Below, piece after piece: positions 50,379 through 59,250 of a stretch of 64,000 nt of DNA. The notes beneath the pieces are model-generated. The model was given only the letters and a program-made list of their open reading frames with translations. It was not told the origin of the DNA and did no database searches. The stretch lies in the NCBI RefSeq assembly GCF_018617385.1, contig NZ_JACSKA010000001.1, positions 1,364,001 to 1,428,000 on the forward strand. The letters run 5' to 3'. Every line of letters begins with the position of its first letter. Position 1 is the stretch's first letter. Source of the DNA: Exiguobacterium sp018617385. GTDB taxonomy: Bacteria; Bacillota; Bacilli; Exiguobacteriales; Exiguobacteriaceae. Position numbers and translations under genes: made by a program.

Positions 50379-50400
50379 ATTGTCGTTATATAGTCGCTAA
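50379..50400. promoter_or_regulatory. tandem-repeat operator between racemase and regulator
   Basis: TTGTCGTTA, TA, TAGTCGCTA: two 9-bp direct repeats with an 11-bp period (one helical turn). It fills the spacer and -10 of the racemase promoter on the minus strand and ends 20 bp before the regulator start. A 22-bp copy differing at one base lies at 53094-53115. Confidence 0.65.
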
Positions 50401-50419
50401 ATTGCAAGGGGGATTTTCA

Positions 50420-51619
50420 ATGTCCATCCATATCGCCGTTGTCGGCTCACCATCGTTTATACAACAGGTACGGAACGGTTCTTCTTTATCCGATGTTCGA
50501 ATCGAGGGATTTCCTTATGATGACCCGCGAGAAGCGAAAGACATCGCTACAAAACTCCTATTTTTTGACGGAGTGTTCTTCTCCGGTTCATTCCCTTATA
50601 CGTATGCGATGGAGGAAGCGAACCTTCCATTTGCCCATCACGTCGTTCAAGATGATGTCGTGTTATTGACGTCACTTTTATACGTGACATTGACACAACA
50701 GCTCCGAATCGAAGAGCTCTCCATCGATCTCGTTGATGCGTCACGACTTGAATCAATTTTAGCATCGTTTCCAAGCCACATGTCGCCACCGAAAGTGAAA
50801 GAACTTAGTCCGTATATGAATTTCGAAGAGTTGATTTCGTTTCATGAGCAACTTCAACGAAATGGGACGACTCGATTCGCTTTGACGAGTGTCGAGCGAG
50901 TTCATCGACACTTAGTGGAAAATGGTTTTGCTAGTCAGCTCATGATTGAGCCAGAAGAGAGAATTCTCCACCACTTCCATGATTTTATTCAACAGATTCG
51001 ATTGAACAAATCAGACCAGTCACAACTTGCCGTGCTCTTCTACTCGGATGCCAGTGAAGATACGCTCAACCATGTGACAACACATCACTATTTCGGTGGT
51101 AAATTGATGGAGACCACTCAAGACGGTATCGTCCTATTATCGAGTAAAGGAAAGATTGACTCCGCCATGTCAAACGGTTCCATCTTGTCAGAGAACATTT
51201 CTGGTCATGTAGGGATCGGGTATGGTTCCGATTATCAACGCGCCGTTGAGCATGCCGAACTTGCCCTTCATACGACAAACAATGCCGCTATACGCATCGT
51301 CGACGATTCAAAACGAATGACGTTCACCGACCAACCGACACCGATTCATTTCCGCGTCACGCAAACGCGTGTCTATGACATGATGAAACAGACGGGTATG
51401 AGTCCGACCAATATCGAAAAGCTCATTCATTTTTCAATGGACCATCTCGAGTTTACAGCGAAAGAGCTGACCGATCATTTAAATGTGACACGTCGCACGA
51501 CAGAGCGACTCATCAAAAAATTGGTTGATGCAAAACTCGTTCATCCGATTGGCGAAGAGATGAGCTACAGCCAAGGTCGTCCGCGCACCGTCTATAAATT
51601 TCAATTCCCGGTCGATTGA
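50420..51619 (+). CDS. winged-helix regulator of the D-amino-acid module
   Basis: A 399-residue soluble protein that I do not place in a named family. The N-terminal 100 residues look like a Rossmann-type ligand domain (IHIAVVGSPSFIQQV), the middle (about 200-300) has the pattern of a GGDEF/PucR-like domain (HVGIGYGSDYQRAVEHAELAL), and residues 335-399 form a winged helix (LTDHLNVTRRTTERLIKKLVDAKL and wing QGRPRTVYKF). AAGGGGG precedes the ATG at 50420. It is divergent from the racemase and convergent with the transporter, both of which carry the same tandem operator, so it is their likely regulator. Confidence 0.75.
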   Translation: MSIHIAVVGSPSFIQQVRNGSSLSDVRIEGFPYDDPREAKDIATKLLFFDGVFFSGSFPYTYAMEEANLPFAHHVVQDDVVLLTSLLYVTLTQQLRIEELSIDLVDASRLESILASFPSHMSPPKVKELSPYMNFEELISFHEQLQRNGTTRFALTSVERVHRHLVENGFASQLMIEPEERILHHFHDFIQQIRLNKSDQSQLAVLFYSDASEDTLNHVTTHHYFGGKLMETTQDGIVLLSSKGKIDSAMSNGSILSENISGHVGIGYGSDYQRAVEHAELALHTTNNAAIRIVDDSKRMTFTDQPTPIHFRVTQTRVYDMMKQTGMSPTNIEKLIHFSMDHLEFTAKELTDHLNVTRRTTERLIKKLVDAKLVHPIGEEMSYSQGRPRTVYKFQFPVD

Positions 51620-51637
51620 CGACCGGGAATCGTTTTA
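51604..51637. terminator. terminator between regulator and transporter genes
   Basis: ATTCCCGGTCG-attga-CGACCGGGAAT, followed by CGTTTTATT on the plus strand; the regulator stop is in the loop. Confidence 0.82.
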
Positions 51638-53062
51638 TTGAGCCGCTTGTTCCGCGACAGGTTCCTCCTGTTGGATGACCGCCATGCGCTCAATCGTATA
51701 TCCCGTGAAGGCATATACAATCGAAATGACCGGTACAATGAAGTTCAAGACGGCATACGGTGCATATTCGAAAGCTCCGACCCCGAGTGTGCCGAGGATG
51801 AATACCCCACACGTGTTCCACGGGATAAACACGGATGTCAACGTCCCTCCATCCTCGAGGGCACGAGATAAGTTTTTCGACTGCAGTCCCATTTTTTCAT
51901 ACGCTCCAGCAAACATGCGTGACGGGACGACGATTGAGATATACTGCTCCGAGCACGTCGCATTCGTCGCAACTCCCGCTAAAATCGTTGAAGCGATCAA
52001 TGAACCTGCCGTTTTCGCCAACTTCAAAATTTGGTTCATAATGGATTGTAGCATCCCCGAATATTCTAAAATCCCACCAAACGTCATCGCGACGATGGTC
52101 ATCGAGACCGTGTACATCATCGCATCAAGACCACCTCGGCTGAAGAGGTTATCGACCAGTTCATTACCCGTATCAATGACATAGCCACTTTGAAGAGCGC
52201 CTACGCTGTCTGCAAGCGTTCCGCCTTGAATGAACACTTGAGCCAAGAAACCTAGGGCAATCCCGACGACGAGCGCTGGAATCGCCGGCACCTTCTTTGC
52301 GACGAGCAAAATGACGGCGAGTGGAACGAGGAGTAACCATGGTGAGATGACAAAACTGTCCTCTAAAATCGTCAATGTCTGTGTGATTTCAGACGAGTCT
52401 GTCGAAGAATCTGCAAATCGTCTACCGAGCCAAGCGTATACCCCGAGTGCAATGATGAGTCCTGGAATTGTCGTATAGAGCATGTGCCGAATATGTACGA
52501 ATAAATTCGTATGAGTTAATCCTGCCGCCAAGTTTGTCGTGTCTGACAAAGGCGACATCTTATCCCCGAAGTAAGCTCCTGAGATGACAGCCCCCGCTAC
52601 CATCGGCGCCGGTATCCCCATACTCAGCCCGATGCCCATCCCCGCTACTCCAATCGTACCCATCGTCGACCATGAACTCCCGATTGAGAGCGCGACGACG
52701 GCACAGATGAGACAAATCGTTAACAAAAAGTATGCCGGTGAGATGATCTTCAGTCCGAAATAGATCATCGTGGCAACAATTCCTCCACCGATCCATGCCC
52801 CAATCGTCAACCCGACCAAAATGATGATGACGACTGCCGGTAAGGCGAGACGAATCCCTTTATACATCATCTCTTCAATCTCTTTCCACTTGAACCCGTG
52901 ACGCCAGGCGACGATTGAAGCGACTGCCGTTCCGACGATGAGCGGAATGTGTGGACCTTGACCGAGCTTAACGATCGAGATGAGCATGACGACGATCATC
53001 ACCCCGAGTGGCATGAGCGCCCACCCTAACTTCATGTCTTGCTTGTTCCCCGTTGTTTCCAT
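51635..53062 (-). CDS. NhaC-family Na+/H+ antiporter or amino-acid transporter
   Basis: A 475-residue membrane protein with about 12 helices. NhaC features include SIGSSWSTMGTIGVAGMGIG, SGAYFGDKMSPLSDTTNLA and NATCSEQYISIVVPSRMFA, the polar breaks inside helices where ions bind. Members exchange sodium for protons or carry organic acids and amino acids. Its place inside the racemase module and the shared operator suggest import of a D-amino acid or a related compound (inference). ATG with GGGGAGG upstream; a cre site is also present. Confidence 0.85.
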   Translation of the reverse strand: METTGNKQDMKLGWALMPLGVMIVVMLISIVKLGQGPHIPLIVGTAVASIVAWRHGFKWKEIEEMMYKGIRLALPAVVIIILVGLTIGAWIGGGIVATMIYFGLKIISPAYFLLTICLICAVVALSIGSSWSTMGTIGVAGMGIGLSMGIPAPMVAGAVISGAYFGDKMSPLSDTTNLAAGLTHTNLFVHIRHMLYTTIPGLIIALGVYAWLGRRFADSSTDSSEITQTLTILEDSFVISPWLLLVPLAVILLVAKKVPAIPALVVGIALGFLAQVFIQGGTLADSVGALQSGYVIDTGNELVDNLFSRGGLDAMMYTVSMTIVAMTFGGILEYSGMLQSIMNQILKLAKTAGSLIASTILAGVATNATCSEQYISIVVPSRMFAGAYEKMGLQSKNLSRALEDGGTLTSVFIPWNTCGVFILGTLGVGAFEYAPYAVLNFIVPVISIVYAFTGYTIERMAVIQQEEPVAEQAAQ

Positions 53063-53093
53063 CTAACTTCCTCCCCTATAGCGAAAATTCAGA

Positions 53094-53115
53094 ATTGTCG
53101 TTATATTGTCGCTAA
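53094..53115. promoter_or_regulatory. tandem-repeat operator upstream of the transporter
   Basis: TTGTCGTTA, TA, TTGTCGCTA: perfect spacing of two 9-bp direct repeats, 21 of 22 bases identical to the site at 50379-50400. It lies 32 bp upstream of the transporter ATG. Confidence 0.65.
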
Positions 53116-53123
53116 TAACGTTA

Positions 53124-53137
53124 TGATAGCGCTTACA
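53124..53137 (-). promoter_or_regulatory. cre site upstream of the transporter
   Basis: Minus strand TGTAAGCGCTATCA fits TGWAARCGYTWNCW at every position. It stands next to the tandem operator, suggesting combined substrate and catabolite control. Confidence 0.7.
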
Positions 53138-53151
53138 AGTGATGGATGCAA

Positions 53152-53188
53152 TAAAAAAATGAGTGGACAGACATCTGTCTATCCCACC
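53152..53188 (-). terminator. terminator of the M20 amidohydrolase gene
   Basis: Minus strand GTGGGATAGACA-ga-TGTCTGTCCAC (one bulge) followed by TCATTTTTTT, ten bases after the stop; it separates this gene from the transporter unit. Confidence 0.8.
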
Positions 53189-53197
53189 CATCTTGAT

Positions 53198-54286
53198 TTA
53201 TGTTGCTGCAATCCGGAGCGCATCCGCGAGCAGGAGTGCCCCGTCATTTAAGGCGTCACGGTCAAACGCCATATGCGGATGATGGAGTCCTGGACCCAAA
53301 TCAGCCCCGATTCCAATCATCGTCGCATCTAGCATCGGCTTCTCGACGGTATAAAAATGAAAATCATCGCTACCTGACGTGACGATCCTTTCGACGAGAG
53401 CCGACTGACCGAAGCGTAGCTCAATCGCTCGCTTGGCGATTTGGCTAGACTCTTCCCCAACGACGGCTCCCGGTGTGAAGTCTTGCCACTCCCATTCAAG
53501 TTTCACACGATGAAGCTGACCGACCTGGAGTAACATGTCTTCGACACGATTGCGCAGTTCGAGCAATTCTTCATTTTGTTGGGCACGGACGTCAATCGAG
53601 AACGTCGCATTTCCTGGAATGATGTTCATGTTGTCACTCCCGGCATGGACTTTCGTCAACTTGACGGAGTGCGGCTCAAACGGTGACAAATAAATGCTTT
53701 TAAGCATATGTTGAATCGTGAAGATGACATCGAGTGCATTCTGCCCTTGATGTGGTCTCGCTCCATGGGCATCATCCCCAATGACCTCTCCCTTTAAGAA
53801 GAAGGCAGCACCATGTTGAATCGCCGCCGCATATTGTCCCCTTTTCAACTCTTCTTGTGGACGTAAATGGATTCCGAACAGTTGCGTCACGTCTTCTAAC
53901 GCCCCTCGTTCGATCATGGCGAGCGAACCATTCCCTTGCTCTTCGGCAGGTTGGAAGATGAAACGGATTCGCTTCTGTAACGCCTCGTCCTTCAACTGTT
54001 CGAGCGCACCGAGCACCATACTGATGTTCGCGTCGTGCCCGCATGAATGGTTCGCACGAAACGTACCGTCCACTTGTTGCCATAACGCATCGATATCGGC
54101 GCGGACCGCAATCACGTCTTCACCCGACCCAATCTCCGCGATCACCCCGGTCACATCCTCAAACGTCCGATAGGAAATCGACCAGTCTGATAAAATCGAG
54201 GCAATCGTACGCGTCGTCTCAACTTCTTTCCAACTGACTTCTGGATGTGCATGAAAATGTTCAAACCATTTCAATACGCTTGTCAT
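53198..54286 (-). CDS. M20-family amidohydrolase, probably N-succinyl-L-amino-acid desuccinylase
   Basis: A 362-residue zinc or manganese amidohydrolase of peptidase family M20D. Metal ligands and catalytic residues are visible: HAHPEVSWKE, VRADIDALW (Asp), NHSCGHDANISM (Cys and His), QPAEEQGNG (Glu pair) and GIHLRPQEE (His); the dimerisation domain covers about 165-275. The ATG at 54286 has GGAG six bases upstream. In the Geobacillus D-to-L amino-acid route an M20 enzyme removes succinate from the L-isomer; N-acetyl-amino-acid deacylation is the alternative. It follows the DoxX gene by 16 bases. Confidence 0.8.
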   Translation of the reverse strand: MTSVLKWFEHFHAHPEVSWKEVETTRTIASILSDWSISYRTFEDVTGVIAEIGSGEDVIAVRADIDALWQQVDGTFRANHSCGHDANISMVLGALEQLKDEALQKRIRFIFQPAEEQGNGSLAMIERGALEDVTQLFGIHLRPQEELKRGQYAAAIQHGAAFFLKGEVIGDDAHGARPHQGQNALDVIFTIQHMLKSIYLSPFEPHSVKLTKVHAGSDNMNIIPGNATFSIDVRAQQNEELLELRNRVEDMLLQVGQLHRVKLEWEWQDFTPGAVVGEESSQIAKRAIELRFGQSALVERIVTSGSDDFHFYTVEKPMLDATMIGIGADLGPGLHHPHMAFDRDALNDGALLLADALRIAAT

Positions 54287-54302
54287 ATGTATCTCCACAC
54301 CT

Positions 54303-54647
54303 TTATATTTTTTTGACACCTTTGATCAAAACCCATTGAAGCGGGAGTCGTCCCCATGTAATCCATTTCGGAATGACCTTCCCACCGATTCTAGATGGCT
54401 TGACGGCCATGTTGATATTTGCCGGGAAGACGGCGATAAAGAATGCCGGCAACGTCCGTTTCACGAACGATGTCCCCTTGTTGAGTAAGAGCATCGCCCC
54501 GAAGACGACTTCAACGACTCCGCTCAGTTGCACCATCAGTCGACGGAACGGCCACGACTTCGGAATAATCGACATGAACGCCTTTTCTTTAACAAAATGT
54601 AAAATCCCTGCCCCGAATAGTAGCACCCCATATAAGTTTCGTACCAT
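54303..54647 (-). CDS. DoxX-family membrane protein
   Basis: A 114-residue protein with four hydrophobic segments, of the DoxX/COG4270 type (GVLLFGAGILHFV, then LSGVVEVVFGAMLLL). AAAGGAGG precedes the ATG. The function of these small membrane proteins in Bacillota is not settled; some act in redox or thiol stress complexes. It is first in a two-gene unit with the M20 amidohydrolase, though it is not a known part of that pathway. Confidence 0.82.
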   Translation of the reverse strand: MVRNLYGVLLFGAGILHFVKEKAFMSIIPKSWPFRRLMVQLSGVVEVVFGAMLLLNKGTSFVKRTLPAFFIAVFPANINMAVKPSRIGGKVIPKWITWGRLPLQWVLIKGVKKI

Positions 54648-54674
54648 ATCTCATCCTCCTTTTGTATAAGCATA

Positions 54675-54705
54675 GCAAAAAAGGCGGGCATATTGCCCAC
54701 CTTTT
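54675..54705 (-). terminator. htrA terminator
   Basis: Minus strand AAAAGGTGGGCA-ata-TGCCCGCCTTTT followed by TT (G-U pair inside), directly after the stop. Confidence 0.85.
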
Positions 54706-55969
54706 ACAATGCAGAACCGTTTGCGTTTTGAATCTCGACTTGAACCGTTTCCGTTTTTCCGTCGCGGACATATTCGATGTCGACCGTTCCATCCGTATCG
54801 CGAATCAATTCACTGCGGAGGTCAATGAAAGAACTAACGTCTTTGTCATTGATTTTCACGATGACGTCACGCGCCTCAAGACCTGCTTTCGCAGCCGAAC
54901 TGTTTTGCTGCACTTCCACAATGATTGTTCCCGCCGTCACCGATTCAGGCAAGTTGATTTGTTCCGTCAAGTAACCTGGAGGGAACTCTGATACGTCACG
55001 TAGCGATACGCCGAGTGACGGATGATTCACTTCTCCCGTCTGTTCGATTTGATTGATGAGCGGAAGGGCGATGTCGACCGGGATCGAGAATCCGACTCCC
55101 TCGACTTCTGCCGTCGCAATCTTCATCGAGTTGATTCCGACGAGTTGTCCTTCTTCGTTGATTAACGCACCACCCGAGTTACCTGGGTTGATGGCCGCAT
55201 CCGTTTGAATGACCTCAGCGTTGAAGTCGGCCTGTCCGTTCTCATCCGTATCGACCGGCACGAGACGTGACGTCGATGAGACGACACCGCGTGTCACGGA
55301 GTTCTCGAATTGTCCGAGCGGATTCCCGATGGCGATGACCGTTTGACCCGGTTTTAACTCGCTCGATTTGCCGATTGAGATGACGGCCGGTACTTTGTCA
55401 GCGTCCACTTTCAAGACGGCCAAGTCATACGTCGCGTCACTTCCCATGAGTGTCGCTTCCGCTGTCGTTCCGTCATTAAACGTGACCGTCAGCTTGTCTG
55501 CCCCGTTGACAACGTGATGGTTCGTCGCGATATAGGCCGAGTCACCTTCTTTTTTGTAGATGACGCCTGATCCGACTCCAGCCTCGACCGCCTCGCTCGA
55601 GAAGCCAGTTTGGGCGAAGTTGTTCACGGTGACGACTGCAGGTTGAGCGGTTGCGACGGCATTCGTGACTGAAGAGTCAGACACGTTTGATGACGTCTGG
55701 ACCGGAGTCCCTTGCGAGGTCACGTTCGTGTCACTCACACTCGTAGCCGGTTGGTCGATGAACGGATATGCGATTGCGCCCGTCAACAACGCCCCGATGA
55801 CCCCACCGACAAGTCCCGGGAACATACGGCTGACGAATGACGGTTTTGTTTGTGTTCGTACCATTGTCTCTTCTCGGTTAGATGAACCGAGTTCTGTATC
55901 TAACCAATCTTTTTGTTGCTCTGATTCATGTAATTGATCGCGTTCATTTGATTGATCGTGACGATCCAT
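54704..55969 (-). CDS. htrA: HtrA-like membrane-anchored serine protease
   Basis: A cell-surface quality-control protease of 421 residues. A cytoplasmic N-terminal tail of about 50 residues precedes one membrane helix (about 51-70), then a Ser/Thr-rich linker, the trypsin-like domain (about 108-300) and one PDZ domain (about 320-415). The triad is His152 (TNHHVVNG), Asp182 (TYDLAVLK) and Ser265 (NPGNSGGALI). GGAG precedes the ATG by ten bases. In B. subtilis such genes answer to CssRS; no such operator was recognised here. Confidence 0.95.
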   Translation of the reverse strand: MDRHDQSNERDQLHESEQQKDWLDTELGSSNREETMVRTQTKPSFVSRMFPGLVGGVIGALLTGAIAYPFIDQPATSVSDTNVTSQGTPVQTSSNVSDSSVTNAVATAQPAVVTVNNFAQTGFSSEAVEAGVGSGVIYKKEGDSAYIATNHHVVNGADKLTVTFNDGTTAEATLMGSDATYDLAVLKVDADKVPAVISIGKSSELKPGQTVIAIGNPLGQFENSVTRGVVSSTSRLVPVDTDENGQADFNAEVIQTDAAINPGNSGGALINEEGQLVGINSMKIATAEVEGVGFSIPVDIALPLINQIEQTGEVNHPSLGVSLRDVSEFPPGYLTEQINLPESVTAGTIIVEVQQNSSAAKAGLEARDVIVKINDKDVSSFIDLRSELIRDTDGTVDIEYVRDGKTETVQVEIQNANGSAL

Positions 55970-56080
55970 AATGATTCATCTCCTCTGTGTTATCTTCTAC
56001 CCTTACTATAACGAAGAGGAACACTCATTTATAAAATGATAAATGAATTACAAGATTCTTCACATTTTACGTCATTTCAT

Positions 56081-56899
56081 TCAGACAATCACATTTCTTA
56101 ACGTACCGAGACCTTCAATCGTCACTTCGACCGTGTCTCCCGTTTGAAGATATGACGGTGGGGTCATCCCATGCCCGACCCCGGCCGGCGTACCTGTCGC
56201 GATGATGTCACCCGCTTCGAGCGTCATGCCTTTCGACAGTGTACGAATGAGCTCGTCAATCGGACGAATCATATCGGCTGTCGTCCCGTTTTGACGTGTC
56301 TCCCCGTTGACACTTGTTTTGATTTGGAGAGGGAACCGGAGCTCGTCCGGTGTCACGATGTATGGTCCCATCGGACAAAACGTATCGAACGACTTACCAC
56401 GGAAGAATTGGACATGTTCTTTTTGTACGTCTCGAGCCGTCACATCATTTAGAATCGTATATCCGAATATGTGCTCCTCGACCGCTTCGATATCTCGTCC
56501 AGACTTGCCGATGATGACGGCGAGCTCACCTTCGTAGTCAAGTTTATCCGTCAATTCCGGATGGCGCTCAATGACTGCGTCCGGACCGACGACCGAGGTC
56601 GGCGCTTTCGTGAAGATGACGAGTTTCCCCGCTCCTGCTGTATCCATCTCTTTCACGTGTTCTTCGTAGTTCTTACCGATACAAATCACATTTTTCAATG
56701 GTCGATACGGGGCGAGTAATTTCACCTCCGTCACTCGGTATGGTGGCGCAACGTCCAAATCGATATCCGGTTCGAACTCACGGGCAATTACCTCTAATAA
56801 GTTTGTCGTATGTACTTGATTGCTGACATCAAAGACGAAATCACCTTCGACGATCCCCACTCGTTGCTCTTCTTGCATCTCAAAACTACACCATTTCAT
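56081..56899 (-). CDS. fumarylacetoacetate hydrolase-family protein
   Basis: A 272-residue FAH-superfamily enzyme. The metal site is intact (CIGKNYEEHVKE, then LDYEGELAVIIGKSGRDI with the E-x-E pair, and FGYTILNDVTARDVQ), and the late DIIATGTPAGVGHG segment is typical. Members hydrolyse or decarboxylate 2-keto acids or acylpyruvates; the acylpyruvase/oxaloacetate decarboxylase group is the closest fit by size. The ATG at 56899 has AAAGGGGGAG five bases upstream, unlike the frame from 56929. No catabolic operon surrounds it. Confidence 0.88.
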   Translation of the reverse strand: MKWCSFEMQEEQRVGIVEGDFVFDVSNQVHTTNLLEVIAREFEPDIDLDVAPPYRVTEVKLLAPYRPLKNVICIGKNYEEHVKEMDTAGAGKLVIFTKAPTSVVGPDAVIERHPELTDKLDYEGELAVIIGKSGRDIEAVEEHIFGYTILNDVTARDVQKEHVQFFRGKSFDTFCPMGPYIVTPDELRFPLQIKTSVNGETRQNGTTADMIRPIDELIRTLSKGMTLEAGDIIATGTPAGVGHGMTPPSYLQTGDTVEVTIEGLGTLRNVIV

Positions 56900-56926
56900 T
56901 AAAACTCCCCCTTTTTCATCATTATA

Positions 56927-56955
56927 CAAAAAATCGAGACATCTCTGCCTCGATT
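56927..56955 (-). terminator. nrdDG terminator
   Basis: Minus strand AATCGAG-gcagagatgt-CTCGATT followed by TTTTG, overlapping the nrdG stop. Confidence 0.8.
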
Positions 56956-57412
56956 ACACTTTATTCAAGAAGATGATCCGTTGATTACTCGATCCCCGAA
57001 AGCGGAGCCTCATGTCTCGTTGCGACTGCTCGTAACGACCGTCGACGAGCACATCGGCGTAGTCCAACACGGTTTGAACGGCTTCGTCGTGCATCGCTTC
57101 CAACTGTTCGATCGTATAACCCGTATACACCCACACATTTTTATCGAACGACTTACATGCCAAGATAAGTTTTGCTAACGCTGACGATTGAAGAAACGGT
57201 TCGCCACCTGAGATGGTCACCCCGTCCCAACCACTGAGCTTGACGCGTTGTACAAGTTCCTCTATTTCGACTTCCTCACCTCCGGCTGGATTCCACGAGG
57301 AAGGGTTGTGACACCCTTTACAGTGATGCGGACAGCCGGCAGTAAAGATAACCGTCCGAATCCCCGGCCCATCAACGACAGATTCTTCAACGACGGATAG
57401 AATGCGCATCAT
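56954..57412 (-). CDS. nrdG: anaerobic ribonucleotide reductase activating protein
   Basis: A radical-SAM enzyme of 152 residues that makes the glycyl radical on NrdD using S-adenosylmethionine and a 4Fe-4S cluster. The cluster motif is C-x3-C-x2-C in GCPHHCKGCHN (residues about 27-34), and VTISGGEPFLQ is the SAM-binding GGE segment. GAGGGTG precedes the ATG. It overlaps nrdD by 26 bases, the standard nrdDG pair. Confidence 0.96.
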   Translation of the reverse strand: MMRILSVVEESVVDGPGIRTVIFTAGCPHHCKGCHNPSSWNPAGGEEVEIEELVQRVKLSGWDGVTISGGEPFLQSSALAKLILACKSFDKNVWVYTGYTIEQLEAMHDEAVQTVLDYADVLVDGRYEQSQRDMRLRFRGSSNQRIIFLNKV

Positions 57413-59237
57413 GTTTCACCCTCGCCCGTTCTTCTTCTCGTTTCGCCGTATTCCAGCGGTCCATCGTCCCGACCAAATAACCGGTGATGCGGCGGATTCG
57501 TTCAATGTTTGTATCCTCGCCACACGTCGGACAGGCATCGTCAATCAGTCCTTCTAACCCACAATTTCCGCAACGGTCGACCGGATGATTGATGGAACCA
57601 TAGCCGATATCATGCTGGCGCATCAAGCGGACAATCGATTCCACCGCTTCCGCATTGTGGGCAAGTGACCCATCGACTTCGACATATGATATATGTCCCG
57701 CGTCACACAATGCGTGATACGGTGCCTCGATTCGGATTTTCTCACGAATCGATACAGACTGATAGACCGGCACGTGGAATGAATTTGTATAAAACGCACG
57801 ATTCGTCACTCCGTCGATCATGCCGAACTCTTCCTGGTCTCGCGTCACAAATTTGCCTGACAACCCTTCCGCCGGTGTCGCAAGCAATGAGAAATTCAAA
57901 TCGTACGTTTCGGCTGCCGCACGCATGCGATTGGCCAAGTGCGTGACGATATCGAGACCGAGTCGTTCCGCCTCACGCGACTCAGCTTGTGTACTGCCTG
58001 TCAACACCTTCAACGTTTCAGCGAGTCCGATGAAACCGAGTGAGAGCGTTCCTTGTTTCAATACGTCTCGGACCTCATCATGAATATGTAACTGCTCACT
58101 TCCACGCCAGACCCCTTGTGTGTAGAGGAAACGGAATTCTTCAGCGCGACGCGTACATTGATACTCGAAACGCTCGATCAACTGTTCGATGCCGATATCG
58201 ATATAGCGGTTGAGAATGCTGTAAAAATCCGAGATCGACTCCGAGACAAGTGCCATCTTCACCAAGTTGAGTGTGGAAAAGGAAAGATTGCCACGACCGA
58301 TCGACGTCTCTTCTCCGTGCCGGTTTCCCATGACCCGCGTGCGGCAACCCATATACGCCACTTCAGATGCATGCGTCCCATCATAGTAAGCGGCATTGAA
58401 CGGGGCATCGATAAAGGAGAAATTCGGAAATAGCCGTTTTCCTGTTACCCGACACGCTTCACGGAAAAGATCGACGTTCGGGTCGTCCTCACGAAAGTTG
58501 ATTCCTTCCTTCACTTTAAAGATTTGAATGGGAAAAATCGGAGTCTCTCCGTTCCCTAACCCACGTTCTGTGGCACGAAGTAGCTCTCGAATGAGGATAC
58601 GTCCCCACTTTGATGTGTCCGTCCCGTAATTGATCGAGACGAACGGGACTTGCCCGCCCCCTCGTGAATGCATCGAGTTCGCATTGTGGATGAACGCCTC
58701 ACACGCCTGATACGTCGCCGAGATCGTCTCTTCTTCCGCGAGTTGTTTCAATTGCGCATCGTCCCAGTCAACGGGTAATGATTGAAGTCGGCTCAGTTGA
58801 CGCTCATATGTCTTCTCGACATACGGTGCCAAGTCGACGTCAAACATTGGGAAGGCCTGCCCCCCATGCTGCATGTTTTGATTCGCTTGAAGGATGATCG
58901 ACGCGAGTGCCATGGCAGAGCGAATGTCCTTTGGCGACCGGATCGTCCCATGTCCCGTATGGAAGCCGTCTTTCAACAATTGACCGAGTGGAATTTGACA
59001 ACATGTCGTCGATCCAGTGATGTAATAGTCGGCGTCGTGCACATATAAATAGTTATCAGTGACGGCTTGTTTTGACCGTTCCGACATCAAATACGTCTGC
59101 GACAATTCTTTCGACACTTCTGAAGAGAGTCGTGCTAGTTTCCCGAGCGGGGATTTGCCGTCCACGTTCGCATTCTCTTGTACCAAGTCTTGGTCTGGTA
59201 AGACACAGACGTCCTCATACAACTGCAGTAATTTCAA
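57387..59237 (-). CDS. nrdD: anaerobic (class III) ribonucleoside-triphosphate reductase
   Basis: Reduces NTPs to dNTPs without oxygen. The 616-residue protein starts directly at the catalytic domain and lacks the roughly 100-residue N-terminal ATP-cone of the E. coli enzyme, so allosteric activity control by ATP/dATP may be absent. C-terminal features are complete: zinc cysteines in CGNCGLEG and CPTCGED, and the glycyl-radical segment RRITGYLVGTMDRW. The start is a TTG at 59237 with GAGGTG seven bases upstream. Upstream boxes suggest NrdR control. Confidence 0.96.
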   Translation of the reverse strand: MKLLQLYEDVCVLPDQDLVQENANVDGKSPLGKLARLSSEVSKELSQTYLMSERSKQAVTDNYLYVHDADYYITGSTTCCQIPLGQLLKDGFHTGHGTIRSPKDIRSAMALASIILQANQNMQHGGQAFPMFDVDLAPYVEKTYERQLSRLQSLPVDWDDAQLKQLAEEETISATYQACEAFIHNANSMHSRGGGQVPFVSINYGTDTSKWGRILIRELLRATERGLGNGETPIFPIQIFKVKEGINFREDDPNVDLFREACRVTGKRLFPNFSFIDAPFNAAYYDGTHASEVAYMGCRTRVMGNRHGEETSIGRGNLSFSTLNLVKMALVSESISDFYSILNRYIDIGIEQLIERFEYQCTRRAEEFRFLYTQGVWRGSEQLHIHDEVRDVLKQGTLSLGFIGLAETLKVLTGSTQAESREAERLGLDIVTHLANRMRAAAETYDLNFSLLATPAEGLSGKFVTRDQEEFGMIDGVTNRAFYTNSFHVPVYQSVSIREKIRIEAPYHALCDAGHISYVEVDGSLAHNAEAVESIVRLMRQHDIGYGSINHPVDRCGNCGLEGLIDDACPTCGEDTNIERIRRITGYLVGTMDRWNTAKREEERARVKHDAHSIRR

Positions 59238-59250
59238 AACCCATCACCTC

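Noticed and set aside
51675..52184. 169-codon open frame on the plus strand
   Set aside because: Antisense to the NhaC-type transporter, no ribosome binding site, no recognisable domain.
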